The notes: generated by a model from the letters alone, not told the origin. Positions 26,342 to 35,962 are shown, counted from the first letter of the stretch. The stretch: DNA of 64,000 nt from Desulfonauticus sp. (GCA_030950395.1 JAUZRP010000006.1:62001-126000), one strand, 5' to 3'. Numbers and translations: made by a program.

Positions 26342-27076
26342 TTACATTCCAAGCAATTTATCTCGCTCTAAATTCCACTGTACCCACGGGTTTTGTTTGT
26401 CCTGAAGCAAGTCAAATTTTCTAGGTTTTTCAAATCTCCCATCAGAATAAACTACAAATTCATATCCTTTACTTACTATAGTAGTCCATTCTTTTAAACT
26501 TACTTTATGAGGACCAGAGATTTTACCTGGTCCAGACACCACGTGAGGTTTTTGAAGAACCTTTCCCGGTACGTATTTTTCAGACACAGGTCTATAACTA
26601 ACTTTTATTTTACCGTCATAAACCATAAATTTACTATAATCCCTTTGCGCCACTACCCTATACTTTGTACCAGAAACACCAGCCACAGCAGTTGGAGAAC
26701 TCACCTCAAATTTATTATCTTCTCCTAACATCTTTTGAACAGATGCCCAACACTCACCAAGTACTAAATCAGTTCTTATATCCCTTTTTTCTTTATCAAC
26801 AACTGCTTTAACTAGTTTAAATTTGCTATTTTCATTAAATCTTAAAACACTGTTATCTGGCAATAACAATTCCAAACGTGAATTTTTCATTACACATACG
26901 CTCAAGGGAGGAAAAAAAATTTCTCCTTCTTTAACTTCTTTTCCATTAACCAGTACTTTGCCCTGTACAAAGTTGATTTTAACCTTACCATTTACCTCTA
27001 CGTTTTCTGCCAATGCAAAAGAAGATAGAAAAAAACACAAAAAAATAATACCCACTCCATATAGTATCGTTCTCAT
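26342..27076 (-). CDS. FecR-domain exported protein
   Basis: A 244-residue protein with a Sec signal peptide (hydrophobic ILYGVGIIFLCFFLSSFALA, cleavage after about residue 23). Residues 35-150 form a FecR-like domain: glycine-and-valine strands, LLLPDNSVLRFNENSKFKL, and the family's SSPTAVAGVSGTKYRV. In other bacteria such free FecR domains occur in envelope proteins of unknown role rather than in iron signalling, and no sigma factor gene is adjacent. It is the last gene of the minus-strand envelope cluster. Confidence 0.8.
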   Translation of the reverse strand: MRTILYGVGIIFLCFFLSSFALAENVEVNGKVKINFVQGKVLVNGKEVKEGEIFFPPLSVCVMKNSRLELLLPDNSVLRFNENSKFKLVKAVVDKEKRDIRTDLVLGECWASVQKMLGEDNKFEVSSPTAVAGVSGTKYRVVAQRDYSKFMVYDGKIKVSYRPVSEKYVPGKVLQKPHVVSGPGKISGPHKVSLKEWTTIVSKGYEFVVYSDGRFEKPRKFDLLQDKQNPWVQWNLERDKLLGM

Positions 27077-27125
27077 TTAACTAACCCCTTCAGTTATGAC
27101 CTGAGTGCAAAAACTTAAAACTGAC

Positions 27126-27216
27126 GTTTTTGATTAAATTTTTAAATATAACTAGATTATTAAAAAATTCTTATTAAGTCTAACTACTTAAACTAATTTT
27201 TGATTTTTGCAATTGG
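27126..27216. repeat. Copy 1 of a degenerate intergenic repeat
   Basis: Blocks GTTTTTGATTAAATT (27126-27140), ATATAACTAG (27146-27155) and ATTTTTGCAATTGG (27203-27216) recur in the same order at 49551-49641, with different spacing. The last block runs into the final codons of the next gene. Confidence 0.3.
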
Positions 27217-28092
27217 AATAGTTATAGAATAACTTATATTTTGATTATGCAAAAAATCTTTTAATTTATTTAAAAATTCATCTTTGTTAAGGGTCCATAT
27301 TTTCCACTTAGCTTTCATAGAAGCAGTAGCAAGAGAAATGTCTAACAATTCTTTTTTTAAAACCACCTGATCCCATTTACTTAGCTCCAAATCAAAATTA
27401 TGAATACTATCTGCCGACACCCAACCAGTAGTAATAATCTCAAAATGTTCAGTTAACTGATCCATAACCTCTGGTAAATCAAAATATTGACCCCACAACT
27501 TTAGCCAAAGATCTTGTAATGATGACGCACTAGTCTCTAAAACATGATCTCCAAAAATTAAAATCCCTCTCCAATTATTCTCTCCTTTTATAATAGTAAG
27601 CTGTAATTTAGCTCCAGGTTTTACTTCCAAACCTGTTAATATTTGTAATCTATTTAAAGTAATAAACTCTTCTGGACTAACTCCTTGCAAACTTAAATTA
27701 TAAACTATTTTATTTTTAGCAGTAAACAATACTCCATATTTTCTAAGTTCTTTGCGAAGTAATTTTTTATTTATCTCACACTCTAATTTTAATTCTATCT
27801 GATTTTCACTTTGATTAAAAAAAATTTCTCTATATCCATAAATTAAGTTATCCACCTCTGGTTCTAAAAAATCTCTTAATACAGACAATCTATCATCACT
27901 TAAATTAACGCCTAAAATATGCTCAGTCTCTTTTAAACAAGCCTGTAAAAAGGCCTCCTTGTAGGCACTCTTTTTTACGTCCAAACTAGACTGAGTTTCT
28001 GGAGTCTGAAGTTTAACATCTACAACAATACCTGCCTCTACTTTAGAGCAAAATAAAAACAAAAAACATAACGTTAATATAACTTTTTTCAT
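27193..28092 (-). CDS. Exported protein, DUF2066-like N-terminus
   Basis: A 299-residue protein with a Sec signal peptide (KKVILTLCFLFLFCSKVEA). Residues 40-130 have the layout seen in DUF2066 or FlgT_N domains: an alpha helix with repeated Ala (KKSAYKEAFLQACLKE), then a YGYRE strand and a ELKLECEINKKLLRKELRKYG segment. That resemblance is by eye and weak. The remainder is unrecognised. A long hairpin separates it from the preceding SLH lipoprotein gene. Probably periplasmic or outer-membrane associated. Confidence 0.65.
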   Translation of the reverse strand: MKKVILTLCFLFLFCSKVEAGIVVDVKLQTPETQSSLDVKKSAYKEAFLQACLKETEHILGVNLSDDRLSVLRDFLEPEVDNLIYGYREIFFNQSENQIELKLECEINKKLLRKELRKYGVLFTAKNKIVYNLSLQGVSPEEFITLNRLQILTGLEVKPGAKLQLTIIKGENNWRGILIFGDHVLETSASSLQDLWLKLWGQYFDLPEVMDQLTEHFEIITTGWVSADSIHNFDLELSKWDQVVLKKELLDISLATASMKAKWKIWTLNKDEFLNKLKDFLHNQNISYSITIPIAKIKN

Positions 28093-28185
28093 TTCAACTT
28101 CCCTTTATTAATCTCCGAAAACACTTCCATCTTTGCACCTACAGTATGTCTATAATTAAGAAGTTAACTCTTCCCATATATTTCC

Positions 28186-28220
28186 GTGTCTCTGCTAAAG
28201 GAAATAGCTAGCAGAGACAC
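28186..28220. repeat. 12-bp perfect hairpin between the SLH lipoprotein gene and the next gene
   Basis: GTGTCTCTGCTA (28186-28197) and TAGCAGAGACAC (28209-28220) form a perfect stem with an 11-base loop. No T-tract follows on either strand, so it is not a standard terminator. It may be an mRNA-processing or stabilising stem between genes of one operon. Confidence 0.5.
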
Positions 28221-28231
28221 AGAAACCTCGT

Positions 28232-29416
28232 TTAAAACAACCTCAACATGTCTTTTAGTTTTTTAATCGCCAAAACAGCATCCACACCTTTTACAGGAGC
28301 TTGAGGATGAAACAGTCCTGTTCTAAGATCTGTACTTAACAGACCCCTGGTAGTACAAAGCATAACTGCATTAAAGGCATAATGACTGGAGGGGATATCA
28401 GGAATATTACTTTCTTGACCGATAAATTCACTGGCCAGTTTATCATTTCCAGTAGCTCGCACGATTATATCCTCAAAAAGCAAAGCTACTTCTACTTTGG
28501 TCATAGGCTCATTGGGTCTAAAAGTATGGTCAGGATAAGGTTGTAAGCCCTTTACTCCCAGATCTATTACCAGATAAATATCATTTTTTAGGGGATGATT
28601 AGCTATATCAGTAACTTTAATTTTTTTATACAAATCAGCCAAATTCATTTGAATGCCAGAAGGTGGCTCAAAACCCTGTTTTTCTACTTTTTGAGAACGA
28701 GTATAAAAACGCTCCAAATCAAGTTCCTCTATTAACAGGCCTGCCATATCTGCTCTAGTTAATTTATCTACCAAAACAATTTCTTTGCCAAGTTTACTCT
28801 GTGGGGCTGCGCGATTGGCTTTTTGCACCAATTCCCATCTCTCATTAGCCCTTTCTTGAAACCCTTTTCCTATGGAAATCACTTTGGCATACATTTTTTC
28901 TGCCCGAGGAAATCTTAGGCCATACAAATAGGCCTCTCCCATATAAAAATAGAGGGCAGGATTATTAGAATCTATAACCTTCCCTCTATTAAAAGCATCT
29001 TTTGCCTGTAAAATCAATTTATCTGGAGATATTTTATGTAATTTTCTAAAAGCAATATATCCTCTCATTTCAAGGCAGATACAGGCTATTTTTTGTTCTT
29101 TACCCTTAGCCTTTCTTTCTCCTTTTTGAATCAACCTAAAACCTTGTTTATCGCCTGCTAACACCAATAAATATCCCTTGCCAGCCAAAGCTGGACCATA
29201 ATCTGGGGCTAGACTAAGCGCCTGTTCAAACTCCTCTCGGGCAAGATTAATTTTATCCTGATCCAAATATTTAAGCCCTTGTTCAAAATGATGTTCTGGA
29301 TTGTCCATAATTCCACTAGGAACTCTCCCTTTTGGAGCACATCCTACAACCACCATTAAAAATACAGTCACAATCAATAAAAAATTAAAAAGGATATTTT
29401 TACGCCCTATGTTCAT
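28232..29416 (-). CDS. TPR lipoprotein with SLH domains
   Basis: A 394-residue lipoprotein. The N-terminus carries a hydrophobic stretch ending in the lipobox VVVGC (Cys about residue 26). Residues 42-190 contain TPR-like helical repeats (HHFEQGLKYLDQDKINLAREEF). The C-terminal third contains S-layer-homology units, with DLGVKGLQPYPDHTFRPNEPM and the second unit around PDIPSSHYAFNAVMLCTTRG. SLH domains bind the cell wall or outer-membrane-associated polysaccharide. In a Gram-negative host this would tether the protein at the outer membrane periphery. Confidence 0.82.
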   Translation of the reverse strand: MNIGRKNILFNFLLIVTVFLMVVVGCAPKGRVPSGIMDNPEHHFEQGLKYLDQDKINLAREEFEQALSLAPDYGPALAGKGYLLVLAGDKQGFRLIQKGERKAKGKEQKIACICLEMRGYIAFRKLHKISPDKLILQAKDAFNRGKVIDSNNPALYFYMGEAYLYGLRFPRAEKMYAKVISIGKGFQERANERWELVQKANRAAPQSKLGKEIVLVDKLTRADMAGLLIEELDLERFYTRSQKVEKQGFEPPSGIQMNLADLYKKIKVTDIANHPLKNDIYLVIDLGVKGLQPYPDHTFRPNEPMTKVEVALLFEDIIVRATGNDKLASEFIGQESNIPDIPSSHYAFNAVMLCTTRGLLSTDLRTGLFHPQAPVKGVDAVLAIKKLKDMLRLF

Positions 29417-29437
29417 AGTCCCGTCCTCTTTTTTTGG

Positions 29438-30373
29438 TTAGTCTAAAATAATCATTACTCTACATTTTTCTAAAAAATTTTGATTTTTGCTCAAGGCACG
29501 CAATTCATTGGCCACCTTATTGCTAATTACCAAATCTGTTCTAGCTCTTCCCTTCACCTGAATAGCTTTTACAATAAAAGGATTATTTGCAACTCTTGGG
29601 TTCATCTTGGCCTTTTCTAAATCCTTGGCATAGCCAGCCATGCCCTGTTGGATAGCGTATTCCCTGCTTACAAAAGCAGAGCCATATACTTCCTGACCAT
29701 TTTCATCATACACCTTAGGACTCATAGCAGGACGAGCACTTAAACCTCTGGCATCAATAATTAGGCCTGTATAAACCACCTGAGGTTTGGGCTGAGTCTC
29801 AGCTTGAGGCACGGTAGGAGGTTGAGGTGTTGAAATCTCAGGAGTAGTAGGAACTGATGGAGTGCTGACAGCTGGTTTTTGGGGAAGCAATTCACTTGGT
29901 TTTTGCATCTTTGTGCCAAATTGAATGGTTGGAGGGATTAAAATATTAGCCAATCCTCCTCGTAAATTAACCCCCACGGTAACTTCTACTGAACCATCAG
30001 ACATATAAGAAATGTCCAGAACCTGTGAATTTTGTAAAAAACCATTGACCCTGGAGACAATAATATCATTGGTAACCATATAATTTTGAACAGTGGTTGT
30101 AGAATCTATTTGTACCCCTTTAATAACTTCTAATAAATTTCTTCTGGCAACTACTGTAGCCGCCCTTACAGCCATAGCCCTGGCCTGAGCCATGTTGACC
30201 GCTGTAGCGGGTGGGGCTCCAATACCTTTGGCAGTAACTACTCCTGTGGTCCAATCAATTTGACCATTGGCAAATTTCTGCACATAATCTCCACTAGATT
30301 GAGCCATAGCTCCAGCACTTATTAGTAACCCCAAAATCCAACTAACTAAAAATATTCCCAATGTTTTTCTCAT
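29438..30373 (-). CDS. LPP20-family exported protein
   Basis: A 311-residue protein with a Sec signal peptide cleaved near AMAQ. Residues 30-150 match the LPP20 pattern: GIGAPP, then MAQARAMAVRAATVVARRNLL and a long strand region VEVTVGVNLRGG. A proline-rich linker (about 180-205, PQPPTVPQAETQPKPQ) separates a C-terminal domain with YTGLIIDARGLSARPAM. Homologues are outer-membrane or periplasmic proteins often encoded near flagellar or envelope genes. No function is known. Confidence 0.78.
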   Translation of the reverse strand: MRKTLGIFLVSWILGLLISAGAMAQSSGDYVQKFANGQIDWTTGVVTAKGIGAPPATAVNMAQARAMAVRAATVVARRNLLEVIKGVQIDSTTTVQNYMVTNDIIVSRVNGFLQNSQVLDISYMSDGSVEVTVGVNLRGGLANILIPPTIQFGTKMQKPSELLPQKPAVSTPSVPTTPEISTPQPPTVPQAETQPKPQVVYTGLIIDARGLSARPAMSPKVYDENGQEVYGSAFVSREYAIQQGMAGYAKDLEKAKMNPRVANNPFIVKAIQVKGRARTDLVISNKVANELRALSKNQNFLEKCRVMIILD

Positions 30374-30390
30374 ACCTCTCCTCCTGACAG

Positions 30391-31239
30391 TTAACGTTTT
30401 TTTATTTTTCTTAAATAATAACGAGCAGACTTATTCCTAGGCTCAAACAGCAAAGTCTTTTTCCACCATTCAACCGCCTTTATGATATCGCCCCTATTAT
30501 AGGCCCGCAAAGCCAACTCGTTATATACCTTAGCCAAATTATGCCTGGCTTCACTATCTCTGGTATTAATTCTAAGAGCCTTTTTCCAAATAGCAATGGC
30601 TACGTCCACTTTACCCTGATTAAAATACACCCAACCCAAAACATTTAACGACTTAATATGCTTAGGATTAAGAGCTAAAGCCCGTTTTAACTCCAACTCA
30701 GCATTATACACCATATCCAATCCCAAAAAGGCGTTGGCCAAGCGATAATGAGTCTCTGGATCGTCAGAACCCACTTTTTGGGCCTTTCGCAAAAAAATAA
30801 TGCTTTGCTTTAAATTATGCTCTACTCCATAAATAACTCCAATAAAATAATAAGCATTGGCATTGTAGGGATCTATTTTTAAAACAGATTCAAACTCTTG
30901 CATTGCCTGTCGCGATTTATCATTTTTTAACAATAAAACCCCGATCCAAATCCTGGCAAACGTATTATCTGGTGAGATCTCCACAACTCTTTTAAAATAT
31001 TTATAAGCTAAAGAAAATTTCTTTCTCTTAGCGCACAGCAAACCTAACTGGTTGAGTGCAAATTCATTTTTGGGATCAATCTGAATAACCTTTAAAAATA
31101 TCTTTTCAGCCTCTTCTAACTTACCCTGATAATGCAAGTCAGAGGCCTTAAAAATCAGATCGTTCACATCCACAGCCAAAGCCAAACTAACCCCACTCAA
31201 TACCCCCCAAAAAACGAGCACAGAAATAACCTTTCTCAT
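30391..31239 (-). CDS. TPR-repeat exported protein
   Basis: A 282-residue protein with a signal peptide (VISVLVFWGVLSGVSLALA) and about seven tetratricopeptide repeats throughout, for example NEFALNQLGLLCAKRKKFS and ESVLKIDPYNANAYYFIGV. TPR proteins act as scaffolds. Its position between LPP20-like and amidase genes suggests a scaffold for envelope assembly. The partner is not visible. Confidence 0.8.
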   Translation of the reverse strand: MRKVISVLVFWGVLSGVSLALAVDVNDLIFKASDLHYQGKLEEAEKIFLKVIQIDPKNEFALNQLGLLCAKRKKFSLAYKYFKRVVEISPDNTFARIWIGVLLLKNDKSRQAMQEFESVLKIDPYNANAYYFIGVIYGVEHNLKQSIIFLRKAQKVGSDDPETHYRLANAFLGLDMVYNAELELKRALALNPKHIKSLNVLGWVYFNQGKVDVAIAIWKKALRINTRDSEARHNLAKVYNELALRAYNRGDIIKAVEWWKKTLLFEPRNKSARYYLRKIKKR

Positions 31240-31337
31240 GTTCTTTTCCTAAACATTTATTTCAAAACTTAACGTTCTAAACAAAAACATTCCAACGCAA
31301 TCCCCTAACCAATCAGCAACCACTGCTACACAAATTA

Positions 31338-32468
31338 CTATATAGTCACATTCTGCAGAGCCAAAATCCCTTTAGCCACACTATAAGCAAGTTTATGCCG
31401 AAAATCTACGTGACTTAACAATCTTTCTTCTTCTGGGTTGGAAATAAATCCCAATTCCAATAAAATAGAAGGCATCTTTGCCCTTCGTAAAACATAAAAA
31501 TTAGCACTATGCACCCCTCTATTTTTCAAAGGCAAGTCTTTTTTTAAAGCTGATTGCAGATAAGAGGCAACTTTTCCACCAGCTTCCCAATATCTTTTCC
31601 GTTCAAACAAAAATAAAATTTGCTCTATATCGACGTATCCTTTTTGGACCAATTCAGTTTTTTCTAACTTTAAAACAGAATTTTCAAACTTAGCCACTCT
31701 GGCAGCCTCTTTACTAGATGCCCTTTCAGAACAAAAATAGGTCTCCATACCCCTTGGTTTTCTATTTCTATTCGCATTTACGTGAAAAGACACAAACAAA
31801 TCTGCACAATATTGATTGGCTGTAGTAGTTCTGGCGCTAAGAGGGACAAAATAGTCTTCTGTTCTGGTAAAAAATATTTTTAAATTAGAATTATATTGAT
31901 TTAGAATTTGGGCTGTGCGCTTAGCCACATCAAGATTTACGTTTTTTTCTTCCAGCCTATGCAAACCTACTGCTCCAGAGTCAAAACCACCATGGCCAGG
32001 ATCTAATACTATTCGTTTAATATTATAACCAAGTCCTTGCTTTGATGCCAATTTGGCAAAAATCCGTCTTTCCTCTTCAAGGGCTTTTTTTTCTAATGGC
32101 GTTAATTTCTTCTTTTTTTCTTCTCTTCTAGGGGGAAGAGGTTTTTGACTGATAATGTCTATCATCATCCGGGAATACGTATCTTCTGGATTTAAACTCA
32201 ATACTTTTCTAAAGCTACTTAAAGCAGCTCTCATATCTTTTAGCTGAAAATAAGCTCGGCCCAAAAGTCCCCACAACCATTCATTATTAGGTTCAATTTT
32301 TACTGCTTCCTGTAAAACTTTAATTGCCTCTTTAAACTTACCCTTAGCCAAAAATTCCTGTCCCTGCAAACCCAAATCAAATCCAGAACTAGCCCCCGCC
32401 ACACCAGACAACAGGGAAACACAACTACTACCCAGCAACAACAAAGCCTTTCTCCTGCTCAAATACAC
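31338..32468 (-). CDS. N-acetylmuramoyl-L-alanine amidase with TPRs and Tat signal
   Basis: A 376-residue cell-wall amidase. The N-terminus SRRKALLLLG is a twin-arginine export motif, as in E. coli AmiA and AmiC. Residues 30-100 hold two TPR units. The Amidase_3 domain (about 150-370) keeps its zinc ligands and catalytic glutamate: LDPGHGG, the Glu in LEEKNV, SFHVNA, and ELGFISNPEE. It cleaves the amide between MurNAc and the stem peptide during septal splitting or remodelling. It lies between spoIID-like and TPR genes in the same operon. The start is GTG, with AAGG upstream. Confidence 0.92.
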   Translation of the reverse strand: MYLSRRKALLLLGSSCVSLLSGVAGASSGFDLGLQGQEFLAKGKFKEAIKVLQEAVKIEPNNEWLWGLLGRAYFQLKDMRAALSSFRKVLSLNPEDTYSRMMIDIISQKPLPPRREEKKKKLTPLEKKALEEERRIFAKLASKQGLGYNIKRIVLDPGHGGFDSGAVGLHRLEEKNVNLDVAKRTAQILNQYNSNLKIFFTRTEDYFVPLSARTTTANQYCADLFVSFHVNANRNRKPRGMETYFCSERASSKEAARVAKFENSVLKLEKTELVQKGYVDIEQILFLFERKRYWEAGGKVASYLQSALKKDLPLKNRGVHSANFYVLRRAKMPSILLELGFISNPEEERLLSHVDFRHKLAYSVAKGILALQNVTI

Positions 32469-32500
32469 CTCTACCTTCTCCTTTAGCTTAAAAACTGCTT

Positions 32501-34024
32501 TTAATACAATCTTTTTAATTTGGTTCCAGGATAATAAAATTGCAAAATCTTCTGATAATCTTTGCCTTTTTGGGCCAAGTTATAAGCTCCCCATTGACTC
32601 ATTCCAACACCATGTCCATATCCCTTACCTGAGAAATAAATTTTATTGCCCTGTTGACTTACCTTACACAACGTAGATTTTACCCAAAAAGGACCCAGCC
32701 AAATCCTTAAACTATTGCTCGCTAACAAAATACGTCCATTTCTAGCCTGTATTTCAAAGGCTTCTACCCTGCCAGAAGGAGAGAATTTGGCGCATTTTAT
32801 TCTTTTTATCCCCGCCAAGCCAAAGCCCTTGTCGTGGAGTACCTGCTCCAATTTAGAAAGAGGCACTTCTGCTTGCCAATACATTTTTTTGGCTTCATTA
32901 GAATAATAATCCTGTTTTATCTTAAAATAAGGGAAATTCACTTTCCACACATTTTGAGCAGATTCTAAAACCCCTCCACTATGGGCGTGAAAATAAGCCA
33001 AAACAGGTCTATTCTTATAAAATAAAATTATCCCCCTGGTCTCATCTACTGCCCGTTTACTTCTAAGATGAGAAGATACACCACCATAAACCTGAGAACC
33101 TACGTCTGAATATAAATCGTAATCCTTATCTTCAGACTTTAAGTGCAAAAAATAGGCATAAGATCTAGCAGCTACAGCTTGCGCTTTTAAGGCCTCAAGA
33201 GGCCAAGCAGGCGACATCTCTTTAGGCACGACGCCTTTTAAATACTCTTCCAGAGGTAAATAATTGATAACCAAAAGTTGCTTATTTTTTACTTTTAAAG
33301 CTAACCAGCCTCTATAAATTTTATCTTTAAATTTAACATACCCATAATCTTTCAAAAAAACAAATCTATCTAATTTTTTTTGATTTAAAAATAGATTTTT
33401 GTTTTGTACCGTAAAAAAGTACCTGCCCGAAGGATAAAAACTCTTATTCAAATAAAAACCCTTAGGAAAAATAAACTCTACTTGTATGCTCTTCACTAAC
33501 AAAACTCTTATCTTAGGTTCTTTTCTTAACTCAGGAGAAACAGATACTTTCTGTTTACAAGGGGCTGTTTTTAGTTCTCTATTAATCCTATCAAGCATAT
33601 ATTGAGCAGTAGAATAACGAATATCTTCAGGAAATAACTTTATAAACATTTTAAAATAACGCAGAGATTGCGTTAGTTCTTGCTGTTCATAACACAACAT
33701 TGCCAAATTAAAATACGCATTTTTCAGTTCTTTACATCCTTTAAAATCAGCAATTGCTTTTTTATAATAATCTTTGGCCAATTTTTTTTGGTCTAAAAAT
33801 AAAGCGCTTATGTCCGCCATTCTCACTAAAGCAAAAGCTTTAACTGACTTATCCTGAGCATAACTATAGACTATATTATAGTTTTCTATGGCTTGAACAA
33901 AATTGCCCTTTTCTAAACATTGAGAGGCCTGTTGTAAAAGTGGATTAGGGTCAAAAATATAGCCTTCTACATTCCTTGCAAAAACAAAAAATAAAATCAA
34001 AAATAATTTAATTGTTTTAACCAT
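32501..34024 (-). CDS. SpoIID/LytB-domain protein with TPR N-terminus
   Basis: A 507-residue exported protein with a signal peptide (KLFLILFFVFARNVEG). Residues 30-150 are TPR-like. The C-terminal two thirds form a SpoIID domain with GVVPKEMSPAWPLEALKAQ, RSYAYFL, and the C-terminal YGHGVGMSQWGA. SpoIID-family enzymes cleave peptidoglycan glycan strands lacking stem peptides. It precedes an amidase, so the pair could remove peptides and then cut the bare strand. It overlaps miaA by 28 bases. Confidence 0.9.
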   Translation of the reverse strand: MVKTIKLFLILFFVFARNVEGYIFDPNPLLQQASQCLEKGNFVQAIENYNIVYSYAQDKSVKAFALVRMADISALFLDQKKLAKDYYKKAIADFKGCKELKNAYFNLAMLCYEQQELTQSLRYFKMFIKLFPEDIRYSTAQYMLDRINRELKTAPCKQKVSVSPELRKEPKIRVLLVKSIQVEFIFPKGFYLNKSFYPSGRYFFTVQNKNLFLNQKKLDRFVFLKDYGYVKFKDKIYRGWLALKVKNKQLLVINYLPLEEYLKGVVPKEMSPAWPLEALKAQAVAARSYAYFLHLKSEDKDYDLYSDVGSQVYGGVSSHLRSKRAVDETRGIILFYKNRPVLAYFHAHSGGVLESAQNVWKVNFPYFKIKQDYYSNEAKKMYWQAEVPLSKLEQVLHDKGFGLAGIKRIKCAKFSPSGRVEAFEIQARNGRILLASNSLRIWLGPFWVKSTLCKVSQQGNKIYFSGKGYGHGVGMSQWGAYNLAQKGKDYQKILQFYYPGTKLKRLY

Positions 34025-34929
34025 TTCTCAATCTCTTTTTTTAATTCTCTAACATTTGCAGGGGTATTCCAGATAACATTACTTTCTTTTTTAAACCAGG
34101 TTAATTGTCTTTTGGCATAAGCTCTGGTATTTTTCAACCATTTTAATTTCATTTCTATAAAATTAACCTTTCCTTCTAAATATTCTATTATTTCAGGAAT
34201 ACCAATACCACTAAATCCAGGTAAACTTTTATCTCCATACTTTAACCAAGCCTGTTTTACTTCTTCAATAGCTCCTGTCTGAATCATTTTATCGATTCTT
34301 TGTGCTAAAAAATCTGTAAGCAAACTTAAATCCATTTTTAAACCAATTTTTAGGCAATTATATTTAGTCACGTTTTGTTCTTGTTTTTTGTGCCAGGTAG
34401 AAAAAGGTTTTCCTGTTTGGAAATAAACCTCTAAGGCCCTTTTTATTCTCTGTTTATCGTTAAAGTGAATTTTAGAAGCATATTCTAAATCCACTTTAGA
34501 TAGATACTCGTACAAAAAAGCAAGACCTTTTTCTTGCTCCCACTGAGTAACTTTTTGACGGATCTCCTCTGAAATAGGGGGAATAGGAGCAAGACCTAAG
34601 AGCAAAGCCCGTAGATACAGTCCTGTTCCACCTACTAGCACAGGCAATCTTTTTTGCTCGCTGACTTGTTTAATCTTTTCTTCAGCCAGGCAAACGAATT
34701 GGCCGGCATTGATTTGCTCGTAAACCTTTAAAAAACCAAATAAATAATGAGGACAAACTTGTTGTTCTTCTATACTAGGTTGGGCAGTTACGATGGGAAA
34801 ATCTTGATAAACTTGTCTGGAGTCAAAATTAATAATAGCTATAGGATATTTTCTAGCCAAATCCAAGGCTAGACTAGTTTTGCCAGTACCTGTAAGGCCT
34901 AACAAACACAAGAAATTAAGTTGAGCCAT
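33997..34929 (-). CDS. miaA: tRNA dimethylallyltransferase
   Basis: A 310-residue enzyme that adds dimethylallyl to A37 of tRNAs reading U-starting codons. The P-loop LTGTGKTSLALDLA, the target-binding NFDSRQVYQDFPI and GGTGLYLRALL are present, and the C-terminal KRQLTWFK is conserved. It overlaps coaD by 14 bases and SpoIID by 28. The set rsmD-coaD-miaA is a compact housekeeping operon. Confidence 0.97.
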   Translation of the reverse strand: MAQLNFLCLLGLTGTGKTSLALDLARKYPIAIINFDSRQVYQDFPIVTAQPSIEEQQVCPHYLFGFLKVYEQINAGQFVCLAEEKIKQVSEQKRLPVLVGGTGLYLRALLLGLAPIPPISEEIRQKVTQWEQEKGLAFLYEYLSKVDLEYASKIHFNDKQRIKRALEVYFQTGKPFSTWHKKQEQNVTKYNCLKIGLKMDLSLLTDFLAQRIDKMIQTGAIEEVKQAWLKYGDKSLPGFSGIGIPEIIEYLEGKVNFIEMKLKWLKNTRAYAKRQLTWFKKESNVIWNTPANVRELKKEIEKWLKQLNYF

Positions 34930-35401
34930 ATTTTTCCTTTAAAGCTACTTCCACCTCTAAAGGCACCAGCCCTGAAATCTCTCCCCCCAATTTAGCCACT
35001 TCTTTAATAATAGTGGAGCTAATATACAGCCATTTATAATCAGTCATTAAAAACACTGTTTGAATGTCAGCATTTAATCTGCGATTCATTAAGGCCAATT
35101 GAAATTCATACTCAAAATCAGAAACAGCCCTAAGCCCCCTGAGAATGGCTATGGCTTTTTTTTGCTTGGCATATTTTATTAACAAACCTTTAAAAGGCTC
35201 CACCACTACTCTAGGTTCGTTGCAAAAAACTTTTTTGGCCAATTCTACTCGTTCTTCTAAAGAAAATAACGTTTTTTTAGGCGTATCGCAAGCTATGCCT
35301 AGAATTATTCTATCAAAAATCATCAAGCCTCTTCTAATTAGACTGAGATGCCCATTGGTCAAGGGATCAAACGTACCAGGATACACTGCTATCTTGTCCA
35401 T
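34916..35401 (-). CDS. coaD: Phosphopantetheine adenylyltransferase
   Basis: A 161-residue enzyme making dephospho-CoA from 4'-phosphopantetheine and ATP. The nucleotidyltransferase motif YPGTFDPLTNGHLSLI is at the N-terminus, with RGLRAVSDFEYEFQLALMNR and the C-terminal YISSTIIKEVAKLGGEI. Length and motifs are standard. It overlaps rsmD by 13 bases and miaA by 14. Confidence 0.97.
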   Translation of the reverse strand: MDKIAVYPGTFDPLTNGHLSLIRRGLMIFDRIILGIACDTPKKTLFSLEERVELAKKVFCNEPRVVVEPFKGLLIKYAKQKKAIAILRGLRAVSDFEYEFQLALMNRRLNADIQTVFLMTDYKWLYISSTIIKEVAKLGGEISGLVPLEVEVALKEKYGST

Positions 35402-35949
35402 ATCAATACCTTAGTCTGACCAAATAATTTTTGTTTGTATAAATTTAAACCTAACAAATCTTCTTCTGCTTGAAAAGTGCTTTCCACCTCTGCAACCAAC
35501 ACTCCGTTTCGAGATAATAAACTCCCGGTCAAAATTAGTTGTAAAGTCTTAGTTAAATAATTTTTACCATAGGGAGGATCTACAAAAATAAGATCAAACT
35601 GAAGACCTGTTAACTGAGTTTCTAATGCTTTTAACGCATCTTTGCAAATAACTTTTGTTTTGCTTGCATCTAGTTGCAATTCTAAACAATTTTTTTGAAT
35701 GCACGCGCAAGCCTGACGCATTTTTTCTAAAAAATAAACCTGCAGGGCCCCTCTACTAAGGGCTTCAAAGCCAAGCACTCCACTTCCAGCAAATACGTCC
35801 AACACAATTTCTTCACCACCAAAAAAACCCAAAGACCTCAACATAGAAAACAAAGACTCTCTAACCCTTGCTGTAGCAGGTCTATATCCCTCTCCTCGAG
35901 TGGTAATAATTTTTCTTCCCCTATATAAGCCACCAGTAATTTTTAGCAT
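35389..35949 (-). CDS. rsmD: 16S rRNA (guanine966-N2)-methyltransferase RsmD
   Basis: A 186-residue Rossmann methyltransferase. It shows GGLYRGRKIITTRGEGYRPA at the N-terminus, VLDVFAGSGVLGFEALSRGA for AdoMet binding, and the catalytic DPPYGKNY. It is the first gene of rsmD-coaD-miaA, 13 bases after the MBL-fold nuclease gene. Confidence 0.95.
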   Translation of the reverse strand: MLKITGGLYRGRKIITTRGEGYRPATARVRESLFSMLRSLGFFGGEEIVLDVFAGSGVLGFEALSRGALQVYFLEKMRQACACIQKNCLELQLDASKTKVICKDALKALETQLTGLQFDLIFVDPPYGKNYLTKTLQLILTGSLLSRNGVLVAEVESTFQAEEDLLGLNLYKQKLFGQTKVLIWTR

Positions 35950-35962
35950 AACTTACCACAAT

